Assembly: GCF_013618625.1 (NCBI RefSeq)
Contig: NZ_JABRWO010000013.1
Coordinates: 124,001-188,000, forward strand
Source: Bremerella alba
GTDB lineage: Bacteria > Planctomycetota > Planctomycetia > Pirellulales > Pirellulaceae
DNA length: 64,000 nucleotides
Direction: 5' to 3'
Positions 28,916 through 37,186 of this stretch are shown here, one piece after another; position 1 is the stretch's first letter, and each line of letters begins with the position of its first letter. The notes beneath the pieces are model-generated. The model was not told the origin of the DNA, made no database searches, and saw nothing but the letters and a program-made list of their open reading frames with translations. The position numbers and the translations under genes were made by a program.

Positions 28916-28960
28916 TGACGTGAAAGACCGTATCGGCGCGATACGGTCTGCTTCGCGTCA
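28916..28960. terminator. Long imperfect hairpin, possible bidirectional terminator
   Basis: A 10-bp perfect core (28925-28934 with 28940-28949, loop GGCGC) is extended by GAA/TTC and TGACG/CGTCA after a 2-nt bulge, giving about 19 bp in total. No T-run follows on either strand. It lies in the 297-nt gap between the cytochrome gene and a minus-strand gene that converges on it. I see nothing else in that gap. Confidence 0.5.
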
Positions 28961-29143
28961 CTACTGAAACCCCACGCGTTAGATGTCTGCCGCGACGGTC
29001 ACGGTGGCCCTCGTAAATTCGGCTGCGACGAGAGTTGCGAAGAGTATTTATTAGGCGACATGCTCACGTCTTGGTGGGCATGTCTTTGCTCGACCGGTTT
29101 CCGATGCCCACCCGGTCTTAGGGCAGGTACCCTCTTCGCTTGT

Positions 29144-29641
29144 TCACGCGGACGTGCGCGTAGGATAGAGTGTTTTTTTCTTCGTGGGGATCGCCCGATC
29201 GTCGCCCGAGTAGCTGCTCTGGGGCGCAAGCCGTTCGTGCCGTCGCCGTTTCTTAAACAGCGTCTTCAGCCGCTTGACTTCACTGCCTTGCAGGCCGAGT
29301 AGCTTGAAGTGAAACGAGACCCACGCAAACGCGCGTTCCATTTCATTGGCCCCGAGCACAACAAGCCCGTCGATGCGCCGGCGGTTGGAACGCGCTGCCC
29401 GAGACTGTTTGGCTTGCCCAGCTTTAGGCGGCTGAGGAAGGGGCGGCATCTCGGGGTCAGACGGCTTTTGTGGCGAATGATCGACCGGAATCACCAGTCG
29501 TCCCACGACTTCTACGGGGATTTCCACCGTCACTCCGCAGTCCGAGCACCCGAAGTACTGGCCAACGCGCACGACGATCTGCGGAGCGCTCTCTTGCGAG
29601 AGCGCACCGTCATCTTTCGATTGTGCGTTGGATGATGACAT
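29144..29641 (-). CDS. Hypothetical protein with Cys pair and basic C-terminus
   Basis: A 165-residue protein with no family I recognise. Residues 1-70 include a short beta-rich segment with a C-x2-C pair (FGCSDCGVTVEIPVEVVGR), then a proline-rich linker (PPLPQPPK), a helical part (GANEMERAFAWVSFHFKLL) and a very basic tail (KKRRRHERL). There is no clear Shine-Dalgarno sequence, and longer in-frame starts exist up to 29752. Several overlapping frames occur on the other strand but look less protein-like. Moderately likely to be a real gene. Confidence 0.5.
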   Translation of the reverse strand: MSSSNAQSKDDGALSQESAPQIVVRVGQYFGCSDCGVTVEIPVEVVGRLVIPVDHSPQKPSDPEMPPLPQPPKAGQAKQSRAARSNRRRIDGLVVLGANEMERAFAWVSFHFKLLGLQGSEVKRLKTLFKKRRRHERLAPQSSYSGDDRAIPTKKKTLYPTRTSA

Positions 29642-29903
29642 AGGAAAGCTCGGTAAATTTCGGGGGGCCACGAGGCAGCCGGGTTGGATCGTTCCTGAGC
29701 CCTGAAGGGGCCAACAAGTGCTGAAAAGATGTTCTAGCTCGTCCGCTTCCACTTGAATTTAAAGACGTGGAAGGGCACCCCGATGGATCGTCCTCTGAGG
29801 TGTGTCACTTTAGTATACAGGCAAGGCACTGCGTGAATGAGAGCGCACGCACATTTTTTTCTAACGAACGTAGCACGCATGTATCGCGGACACTTCATTT
29901 TCG

Positions 29904-29942
29904 TTGTCCGGTATGGAATTCCCTTTATAATGCACGTCGTGC
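29904..29942 (+). promoter_or_regulatory. Sigma-70-type promoter with palindrome at start site
   Basis: TTGTCC (29904-29909) and a perfect TATAAT (29926-29931) are 16 nt apart, about 50 nt upstream of the start at 29981. Directly after the -10 box is the palindrome GCACG-T-CGTGC (29932-29942), which would overlap the transcription start and could be an operator. In the rest of the 339-nt gap 29642-29980 I see no gene. Confidence 0.55.
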
Positions 29943-29980
29943 TGATTGATCTGACACAAACCCAACGAAGGCAGAGAAAC

Positions 29981-30883
29981 ATGCGAACGGCGCTTTGCAC
30001 ACGAATCATAGCGTGCTTCGTTGTGGTCTTTAGTGTGGTGGCTGCTGGCCGCTGTGCCATGTCGGCAGAGGAACTAAACACAGCAGAGATTCTCGCCGAG
30101 GCCAAAGCGTCACTTAAGACGGATCGAGACTCGCTGGGCAAGGCTCGGTTGAAAGGCAGGTTTGAAATCTTCGGCCTGGACGGAAAAGTCGAAAAACGGA
30201 TGCACACCACCTTTGAATGCTGGGTCTGGGGAGACAAGTTACGCAATAACGGTCTCTGCGATTTCGATAGGTCGACTTTTCCACATGCCCGTTACGACGA
30301 CGTACGTTCGTTGCTACTGGAAGATGGCTCGCTTTACGTCACCTACTTTAGCCCCCAACTAAAAAGGGTCGGCTGCTAGACACGAATTAAACGGCAGAAG
30401 CCTCATTCAAGCATGCTGAGTGATACTTACTACACCGCCTGGTATCACCCATCCACGCTACTGATCTTGCCCTTTAACCCGACCCGCGATGGGCTTGAGT
30501 CGATGAAGTTCATTAAGGACGGCAACGGCATTCTCCATGGCACCTATCACCCCAGCAAGAACGTTCGATGCGAAGTAGAACTCGATTCTGGGATCGGCAA
30601 CCGGCCTATCTCCGCCAATGTTTACGTCAAAGAGCGGGTCGTTCACGAAATCAAGGCCACGTGGAAGGTATGGGGAAATGGTCGGACGATGATCGAGACA
30701 ATTGCGAACACTTCCCATGGTCAAAACGCCACGTATACCTGGACCTTGACCGAGTTTGATGTCTTGCAGGCCGTGAATCCAAACCAGTTTCAACAAGCTG
30801 ATCTTGGCGCGCTACAAGGCGCACGCGTGATTGACAAACGAAATCCGAACAACGTTTTAATCAATGGGTTTCCTATTCGCTAG
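29981..30883 (+). pseudogene. Secreted protein gene interrupted by in-frame stop
   Basis: A good start (ATG 29981, AAGGCAGAG upstream, promoter at 29904) opens a 132-codon frame with a signal peptide (about residues 1-28). It is ended by TAG at 30377-30379. In the same frame the reading resumes and continues to 30883 with protein-like sequence (ATG at 30413; LSDTYYTAWYHPS, TWKVWGNG). The total, about 300 codons, would be one protein of unknown family. Around the stop, other frames give plausible peptide (KKGRLLDTN, ELNGRSLIQA), so small indels rather than a simple nonsense change may be the cause. Two separate genes are possible but less likely, since the second part has no ribosome site. Confidence 0.6.
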
Positions 30884-30924
30884 GCTTCCTGCCCCGCGAC
30901 ACGCAAGTCCTCGCAGCGACGGAT

Positions 30925-32583
30925 CTACTCGTCGTCCATTGTGCGGCGGATTCTGCGGACGACGAAGTACTGGATCATGCCTAGGATAACGATCGACATG
31001 GTCATGGTGGTGGCGTCGAAGAAATCGACGTAACCCACCGGGCGGAGCGTGGCTCCGATGATCACGTGCATCAGGTAGCCTATCGCGGCCAGGGTCATGG
31101 TGTATCCGACCAACCCTTTCTCGTAGAGCGTTGCACTGGCCGCGACCAGCAGCAGATAGATCAGCGACAATGGGCTCGCCGCGCCATGCACCAGAAACAG
31201 GAGACCGGTGAGCAGGACGAAGTTCCAGGTCATCCAGGCGTAGATGGCCGTATTGCGTGAGCTTGGTTTCTCGTACATCCGCTGGAAGAACCACGCCGCG
31301 GCGGAAAACGCGATCGCGAATAACACAGACGCCACACGAAACCACGGCCGAGCCGAGACCGCTTCTTGAATGATGTAAGAGCTAACTACATGGTACGTAA
31401 AGAACAAAATCACGCACGCCAGGGTGCTGGCCAGGCCAGGCTTCCGTCGAGCCCAATAGATAATCCGCTCGCCAATACCCAGCGGCTTGGCGCGTATCGG
31501 TTCATGCCGCAGATACGACTGCAGGTCGGCGGCCAGTTCCTTCATACTGCTATACCGAGCCGCCGGCGTTTTGTGCATGCACTTCAGACAAATCGTTTCC
31601 AACGCCCGGGGGACGCTCCAATTGAGCTTTCGCGGGGAGACCGGATTGACGGTGCAGATCTGGTCGATGGCCTCTAAGATGTTGCTGGCAACAAAAGGGG
31701 GCTTGCCGGTCAGAAGTGCGTATAGGATTGCCCCCAGGCCGTAAATATCGGTGGCCTGATCGACGAGGTGATTCTTGCCGGCGGCCTGTTCCGGGGCCAT
31801 GTAGCCGGGCGAACCGAGGATCTGGCCCGAGTAGGTCATCTCGGAATTGCCATCCATGCGTTTGGCCAAACCGAAGTCCGTCACGCGGGGGTGCCCATCG
31901 GCGTCGATCAAAATGTTCGACGGTTTCAAGTCACGATGCACGATCCCCACCGCGTGGGCATGGGCCATGGCCTGTGCGATCTCGAGAACCAACTCGGCGA
32001 TCCGTTCCGGCGGCAACCCACCTTCGCGAATGACATCGGCCAGGCTGCGTCCTTCGACATAGCCCATCGAAAAGAAGTGCCGCCCTTGATGGTGCCCGAC
32101 TTCATAGATGGGGACGATACCGGCGTGCGACAGATTCGCGGCGGCCTCGGCTTCGGCCCGGAAGCGTTGAATTTCCTGAGCCGAAGCAAACTGGCCGGAA
32201 AGAATCATCTTCACCGCCACAACACGTTCCGGCGAAAGCTGTCGCGCCTTGAAGACGACGCCCATCCCACCGCGGCCAAGTTCATCGATCAGCTCATACC
32301 CTGGCACCGATTCGATCGTATCGGCATTTCTGGCAGAAGTAACGGTCTTGTCGGGGTCAAGGTCGACCGTGGCCGGCGTCAAATCGTCGATGGCCAGATG
32401 CATATGCAGCGGCGAAATGTCCAGTGCAGAGCTCTCGTCGTTGGCCAACATTCGCCGGGCTTCGTCATGCAGGTCACCGCGGTCGGTAAAGTGCTCGGCC
32501 AGCCACGGCTCACGGTCTTCAGGCGAAAGCTGAATGGCCTTCTCGAAGGCATCGCAAAGTCGCTGGTAGTCGTCCGGTGTCAT
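30925..32583 (-). CDS. Serine/threonine protein kinase with C-terminal membrane domain
   Basis: A 552-residue protein. A short N-terminal helical part (1-90), typical of planctomycete kinases paired with sigma factors, is followed by a Hanks-type kinase domain (about 93-365) with GRGGMGVVF, VAVKM, HRDLKPSN, DFGLAK and APEQ all intact. About six hydrophobic helices fill the C-terminus, with a short cytosolic end (RRIRRTMDDE). There is no extracellular sensor domain of note, so the membrane part may itself sense. The ECF sigma gene lies 102 nt upstream on the same strand, suggesting a linked regulatory pair. Confidence 0.9.
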   Translation of the reverse strand: MTPDDYQRLCDAFEKAIQLSPEDREPWLAEHFTDRGDLHDEARRMLANDESSALDISPLHMHLAIDDLTPATVDLDPDKTVTSARNADTIESVPGYELIDELGRGGMGVVFKARQLSPERVVAVKMILSGQFASAQEIQRFRAEAEAAANLSHAGIVPIYEVGHHQGRHFFSMGYVEGRSLADVIREGGLPPERIAELVLEIAQAMAHAHAVGIVHRDLKPSNILIDADGHPRVTDFGLAKRMDGNSEMTYSGQILGSPGYMAPEQAAGKNHLVDQATDIYGLGAILYALLTGKPPFVASNILEAIDQICTVNPVSPRKLNWSVPRALETICLKCMHKTPAARYSSMKELAADLQSYLRHEPIRAKPLGIGERIIYWARRKPGLASTLACVILFFTYHVVSSYIIQEAVSARPWFRVASVLFAIAFSAAAWFFQRMYEKPSSRNTAIYAWMTWNFVLLTGLLFLVHGAASPLSLIYLLLVAASATLYEKGLVGYTMTLAAIGYLMHVIIGATLRPVGYVDFFDATTMTMSIVILGMIQYFVVRRIRRTMDDE

Positions 32584-32685
32584 GCTTTGCGTGGAATTGG
32601 TTGGCTGAAAAGTAGGGACTGCGTGTCGCGGGTCGTGAAGCGGGTAACTGGTATTCGACCCGCGATATGCGGGCCCTACCGGAGA

Positions 32686-33258
32686 TTAAGACGCTGTCGA
32701 ACCATCTTCTAGTTTTGCTGAGAGCCAAGCTTTGGCCATTCGCCAGTCTCCTTTCACGGTCGATACCGAAACATCGAGGGCAGCGGCGGTCTCTTCGACG
32801 GTCATCCCGGCGAAGTAGCGCATCTCGATGATCTTGGCGTGCCGCGGATTGAGTTCGGCCAACTCGGTGAGCAGTTCATCAAGCTCGACCAAATCGACGT
32901 TATTTTGGGGATCGCCAGCGACAAGCCCTTCTTCTAGCGTAATCCGCTGGGCCCCTTTGCCTCGCTTGGCAGCGTTCTTCGTGCGAGCATGATCAACCAG
33001 GATTCGCCGCATGATATTTGAGGCGACCGCGCAGAAATGGGCTTTCCCTTTCCATTCGACCCGGTTCTGATCGACCAGCTTCAGAAACGCTTCATGCACC
33101 AAGGCGGTTGCCTGTAGCGTGTGGTCGGCCCGTTCGTTCCGCATGTGCTGATTGGCAATCCCCTTCAACTCTTGATAAAGGATGGGCAACAGCTTATCGG
33201 CCGCATCCCGCTTGCCGTCGGAAAGAGATGCCAGCAAACTTTCGACGTCATCGCTCAT
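32686..33258 (-). CDS. ECF-type RNA polymerase sigma factor
   Basis: A 190-residue sigma factor. Region 2 covers about residues 8-90 (HEAFLKLVDQ, AHFCAVASNIMRRILVDHAR), and region 4 about 130-185 (HAKIIEMRYFAGMTVEETA, then SVSTVKGDWRMAKAWL). The HARTKNAAKRG stretch is typical of the TIGR02999-like ECF group common in Planctomycetes, which lacks a classical anti-sigma neighbour and is usually next to a protein kinase, as here. The ATG at 33258 is chosen; the upstream in-frame extension looks non-coding. Confidence 0.9.
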   Translation of the reverse strand: MSDDVESLLASLSDGKRDAADKLLPILYQELKGIANQHMRNERADHTLQATALVHEAFLKLVDQNRVEWKGKAHFCAVASNIMRRILVDHARTKNAAKRGKGAQRITLEEGLVAGDPQNNVDLVELDELLTELAELNPRHAKIIEMRYFAGMTVEETAAALDVSVSTVKGDWRMAKAWLSAKLEDGSTAS

Positions 33259-33397
33259 GAAGTTCCGATTCCTGAAGGGGTAAGGCAGGGGGGGCGACTT
33301 GATTCTCCTTGCTTCCACGTCTAGCTTAACAGTCGACGAGGCGGGGGAGAATGCGCTGTGGCGTTTTGTTGGCAAACAGGAATTTGGAAGGATCTCG

Positions 33398-34969
33398 ATG
33401 AACCTGGTAATCGTGCATCATCACCTTAATCGGGGCGGCGTGACCCAGGTGATCCTCAATCACCTGCGCGCCCTGCACGAGGCCGGAGCAACCGATATCT
33501 TCGATCGAATCGTGGTTCTTTATGGAGGCCGCGCGACCGGTTGGCCCGATCAAGCGGAACCGGCCCTCGAAGGCGTTCAACTCGTCTCGATTCCCAGTAT
33601 CGACTACGACACCGTCACCGCCGTCGGCGAAGAAGCCCCCTATCGGGCAACGTCGGAAGTCCTCAAAAAGCTGGAACTCGCACCGGAAGAGACTCTGTTG
33701 CATGTCCACAACCACACGCTCGGAAAGAATGTGGCGTGGCCCAACGCTTTGGCTCGACTGGCCGAAGCAGGCTATCGCATGCTGCTTCAACTGCACGACT
33801 TCGCCGAAGACTTTCGCCCAGACAACTACCGCCGCCAGATCGAGTTCCACGCTGCAAGCGGAACCGGGATGGCTGAGGTCTTCTTTCAAGCCCCCCATGT
33901 CCACTATGCGGTGCTGAACTCGCGCGACCGGAGCATTCTCGAAAAGTCCGGCTTCCCTCACGAAAAACTGGCCTGGCTTCCCAACCCGGTGCAACCGTTT
34001 CCGATCTTGCCGCACCGAGCCGACGCCCGACACAAGCTGCAAGAGAAATTGAGCGTGAGCCCCAACCAAAAGTACGTTCTGTATCCGGTGCGGGGCATTC
34101 GGCGGAAGAACGTGGGGGAATTGGTCCTGTGGTCGGCGTTGGCTCCTCCTGGGACCACCTTCGGGATTACGCTAGTTCCCGAGAATCCGGTCGAGTTGAA
34201 TCCCTATCAAGCGTGGCAGGCCCTCGCCGAAGAACTTCAGCTTCCTTGCAAGTTTGACGTGGGTGGCGACCAGGGACTCTCCTTCCACGAAAACCTGGCC
34301 GCAGCCGATGCGATCATCAATACGAGCGTAGCCGAGGGGTTCGGGCTCGTGTTTCTGGAAGCCTGGCTGACCAACAATTTACTGATCGGGCGCGACCTGC
34401 CAGAGATCTCGGCTGACTTCAAAGAAGCGGGGCTCCGCTTAGATAGCCTGGCTGCGAGTCTGTTTATCCCGAAACGCTGTCCGATTACATCTCGCGAAGT
34501 CTTCTCAGAACAAGCCTATCGTCAGCGGATGGCCCAGCTGTTCATGCAGGTGCAACAAGACTTCGGGCAAGAGGCCATGGAAGTCGAAGACTTAGCGAAA
34601 CAACTGGACGAGCGATTGAGCGACGACTGGATCGACTTCGCGCTGCTTACCGTCGAAGCTCAACGGGAAGTCGTTCGTGCGGTCGCTGAGAACCAAGAAC
34701 TTGCTGAAGCGATCGTGCAAGAAAACGAACACGTGATGCGTCCCCTAACACAAGAGGATGCGAATTTCGATTCGACCATCCAAATCAATTCGCAAATTGT
34801 TTTAACGCGGTTCGGACTCAAAGGTACCGGCGAGCGACTTCGTCAGCGGTACGAGCAACTAGCCAGGCAGCAGCCGGGGCCGGTGTCGTCGTTCAGCGGA
34901 GCGGATCGGATTCTAAGGCAATTTGTTGAACTGTCCCGCTTTCATCCTGTCCGCCTGGAAGACGCATGA
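33398..34969 (+). CDS. Glycosyltransferase, GT4-like, first gene of osmolyte operon
   Basis: A 523-residue protein. The N-terminus (MNLVIVHHHLNRGGVTQV) and a GT-B C-terminal domain with NTSVAEGFGLVFLEAW (an E-x7-E-like motif) indicate a GT4-type sugar transferase. A C-terminal helical part of about 100 residues follows. GGAAGGA lies 6 nt before ATG 33398. Its stop overlaps the next start (ATGA at 34966), so translation is coupled with the HAD gene. By context it probably acts in glucosylglycerate or mannosylglucosylglycerate metabolism, but the substrate is unknown; it could elongate or regulate. Confidence 0.8.
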   Translation: MNLVIVHHHLNRGGVTQVILNHLRALHEAGATDIFDRIVVLYGGRATGWPDQAEPALEGVQLVSIPSIDYDTVTAVGEEAPYRATSEVLKKLELAPEETLLHVHNHTLGKNVAWPNALARLAEAGYRMLLQLHDFAEDFRPDNYRRQIEFHAASGTGMAEVFFQAPHVHYAVLNSRDRSILEKSGFPHEKLAWLPNPVQPFPILPHRADARHKLQEKLSVSPNQKYVLYPVRGIRRKNVGELVLWSALAPPGTTFGITLVPENPVELNPYQAWQALAEELQLPCKFDVGGDQGLSFHENLAAADAIINTSVAEGFGLVFLEAWLTNNLLIGRDLPEISADFKEAGLRLDSLAASLFIPKRCPITSREVFSEQAYRQRMAQLFMQVQQDFGQEAMEVEDLAKQLDERLSDDWIDFALLTVEAQREVVRAVAENQELAEAIVQENEHVMRPLTQEDANFDSTIQINSQIVLTRFGLKGTGERLRQRYEQLARQQPGPVSSFSGADRILRQFVELSRFHPVRLEDA

Positions 34970-35847
34970 ACCGATTCTCGGAAATCTTAAACCGTAACTG
35001 TCAGCCGCTCGCACCGATTCCCACCGAGCAGCCGGCGCAGTTAAAGGAACTGCCGGAGATCCGTGCGGTTTTGTTCGATGTGTACGGAACGCTGCTGGTT
35101 AGCGGTAGCGGCGATGTGGGCACGGCGATGGAGATGACCAAAGGGGATGCCCTGGAAGCCGCTTGGGAAGCGAGTGGTGTGCAGTGCAAAGTGCCCGCCG
35201 AGGAGATGATCGCCCGGTTTTATGAAGTGATCCAAGATGATCACAAAATTGCCACTAAAAGAGGCACTTCTTATCCAGAGGTGGTGATTGAAGAAATTTG
35301 GGAAAAAGTTTTTGACGCTCCGATGCGTCTTGGTCAGGTCGAACTTCCGTGCGATTTCGACATGAAATTGTTTGCGTGGGAGTTCGAGACGCGGGTGAAC
35401 CCGGTGTGGCCGATGCCGGGTTTTCAAGAGGTTCTGCAGTGGTTACACGAGCAGGAGTACACGTTGGGAATTATCAGCAATGCCCAGTACTTCACTCCTA
35501 AAATCGTCGAAACGTTCCTGGATTCGCCCCTTGAGGAAAAGGGATTTCGGCCGGAGAACTGTTTTTTCTCGTACGAGCATCGTGTTGCCAAGCCAGGGAC
35601 GGACCTTTATCAGGCCGCCGCCCAAAGTTTATCCGACCAGGGAATCGAGGCGTGTCATATTTTGTATGTTGGCAATGACATGCTGAATGATATTCAGCCA
35701 GCATCGCAAATTGGCATGAAAACTGCACTATTTGCGGGCGATCGTCGTAGTTTACGACTACGGAAGGACGATGCTCGAATGTTGCCAATACAACCTGACG
35801 TTACCCTCTTAAGACTTTCTGACATTTTGGCTTGCCTTCCGAGATAA
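34966..35847 (+). CDS. HAD superfamily hydrolase (DxY variant)
   Basis: A 293-residue HAD hydrolase. Motif I is FDVYGTLL (D38, Y40), motif II is IISNAQ, motif III lysine is in RVAKPGTDLY and motif IV is VGNDMLNDI. Most HAD phosphatases have DxD in motif I, where the second Asp is the general acid/base; here it is Tyr, as in 2-haloacid dehalogenases. The position between two glycosyltransferases suggests the phosphatase step from glucosyl-3-phosphoglycerate to glucosylglycerate, but the motif argues for caution. ATGA overlap with the previous gene and a 6-nt gap to the next show a tight operon. Confidence 0.85.
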   Translation: MNRFSEILNRNCQPLAPIPTEQPAQLKELPEIRAVLFDVYGTLLVSGSGDVGTAMEMTKGDALEAAWEASGVQCKVPAEEMIARFYEVIQDDHKIATKRGTSYPEVVIEEIWEKVFDAPMRLGQVELPCDFDMKLFAWEFETRVNPVWPMPGFQEVLQWLHEQEYTLGIISNAQYFTPKIVETFLDSPLEEKGFRPENCFFSYEHRVAKPGTDLYQAAAQSLSDQGIEACHILYVGNDMLNDIQPASQIGMKTALFAGDRRSLRLRKDDARMLPIQPDVTLLRLSDILACLPR

Positions 35848-35853
35848 TCCAGC

Positions 35854-37134
35854 ATGAACGTACCTGATACCGTAGGGCACAACATTGGCTTCGTAGGAAC
35901 ACGCTTTGCCGGGACCGATGGCGTTTCGCTTGAAGCGGACAAATGGGCCAAGGTTCTTTGGGAGCATAAGCATGTCAGCTATTGGTATGGCGGGAAGATG
36001 GATACCGATCCCGACATCACCAGCCTGGTTCCGCATGCCTATTTTGGTCACCCGGATATACAATGGATTAATCGCCGTATCTTCGGTACCACAACCCGTG
36101 ACCCCGAAGTTACCCGGCGGATATTCGCGCTTGCCGAGTATCTTAAACACACGTTGTACGAATTCACTCGGCGTTTCAATATCGAGGTGATGATCGTGCA
36201 AAACGCGCTCTGTATCCCGATGAACGTTCCTCTGGGCGTGGCCATCACCATGTTCATTGCCGAAACGGGTTTCCCGACGATCGCCCACCATCACGACTTT
36301 TATTGGGAACGCGATCGCTTCTCGGTCAACGGAATTAATGACCTGCTTAGCATGGCGTTTCCGCCGACACTGCCGTCGATTCAGCATGTCACGATCAACT
36401 TGCCAGGCCAGGCAGACCTTTCCCACCGCAAAGGGCAATCGTCGATCCTGGTTCCCAACGTTCTGAATTTCGAAGACCCGCCGATCAACGACGATTACCC
36501 GCACTCGTTTAAAGAAGACATCGGTCTTTCGCACGAAGACTTTGTCATTCTGCAGCCAACACGAGTCGTGCCCCGAAAAGGGATCGAGCATGCGATCTCG
36601 CTCGTCAATTCGCTCAACAACCCCAAGTACAAACTCGTCGTGACGCACGAGTCTGGCGACGAAGGGGACGAGTACATGCACGCCTTGCAAGAGATGGCCG
36701 AACGACAAAACGTCGACATTCGCTTTGTTGCCGATCGTGTCGGGGAAGAGCGTGGCAACGATCGCGAAGGTCGCAAGATATATACCCTCGGCGATTGCTA
36801 CGCCGCCGCCGACTTCATTAGTTACCCGAGTCTGTACGAAGGCTTCGGCAACGCCTTGATCGAAGCATTTTACTTCAAAAAGCCCATTCTGGTGAATCGT
36901 TACTCTATCTTTGTTACCGACATTGAACCCAAGGGCTTTAAGGTCGTCACGATGGATGGCTATCTCACCAAAGATGTGGTGACCCAGGTTCGTAACCTGA
37001 TGGAAGATGGTGCGTATCGCCAGGAAGTGGTCGAGCACAACTTTGAACTTGGTAAACGATTTTTCAGTTACTCCGTACTCGAACGTAAACTTCGGGCCTT
37101 GGTGACCAATTTCACCGGTATGGATGATTTATAA
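35854..37134 (+). CDS. Mannosylglucosylglycerate synthase-like GT4
   Basis: A 426-residue GT4 enzyme whose N-terminus ([21 protein letters not shown]) is characteristic of mannosylglucosylglycerate synthase MggS, which transfers mannose from GDP-mannose to glucosylglycerate. The C-terminal domain has [13 protein letters not shown] and [16 protein letters not shown] (E-x7-E). Family knowledge: this solute is described in Petrotoga and Rhodopirellula. The operon context with a GpgS-type enzyme and a GH13_18 phosphorylase supports it. Alternative: another glycerate- or sugar-acceptor GT4. Confidence 0.78.
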   Translation: MNVPDTVGHNIGFVGTRFAGTDGVSLEADKWAKVLWEHKHVSYWYGGKMDTDPDITSLVPHAYFGHPDIQWINRRIFGTTTRDPEVTRRIFALAEYLKHTLYEFTRRFNIEVMIVQNALCIPMNVPLGVAITMFIAETGFPTIAHHHDFYWERDRFSVNGINDLLSMAFPPTLPSIQHVTINLPGQADLSHRKGQSSILVPNVLNFEDPPINDDYPHSFKEDIGLSHEDFVILQPTRVVPRKGIEHAISLVNSLNNPKYKLVVTHESGDEGDEYMHALQEMAERQNVDIRFVADRVGEERGNDREGRKIYTLGDCYAAADFISYPSLYEGFGNALIEAFYFKKPILVNRYSIFVTDIEPKGFKVVTMDGYLTKDVVTQVRNLMEDGAYRQEVVEHNFELGKRFFSYSVLERKLRALVTNFTGMDDL

Positions 37135-37186
37135 GCCGTGTCGCGCTCGAAGCCCGAAGCGCGGCCGTCTCGGATAGGGAGGTTCC

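Noticed and set aside
29060-29635. Two plus-strand frames (29060-29302 and 29309-29635)
   Set aside because: Arginine-rich shadow translations with no start context; the minus-strand frame over the same bases is more protein-like.
35809-37038. 409-codon minus-strand frame
   Set aside because: Antisense of the MggS-like gene; its translation has no domain-like features, while the plus-strand protein does.
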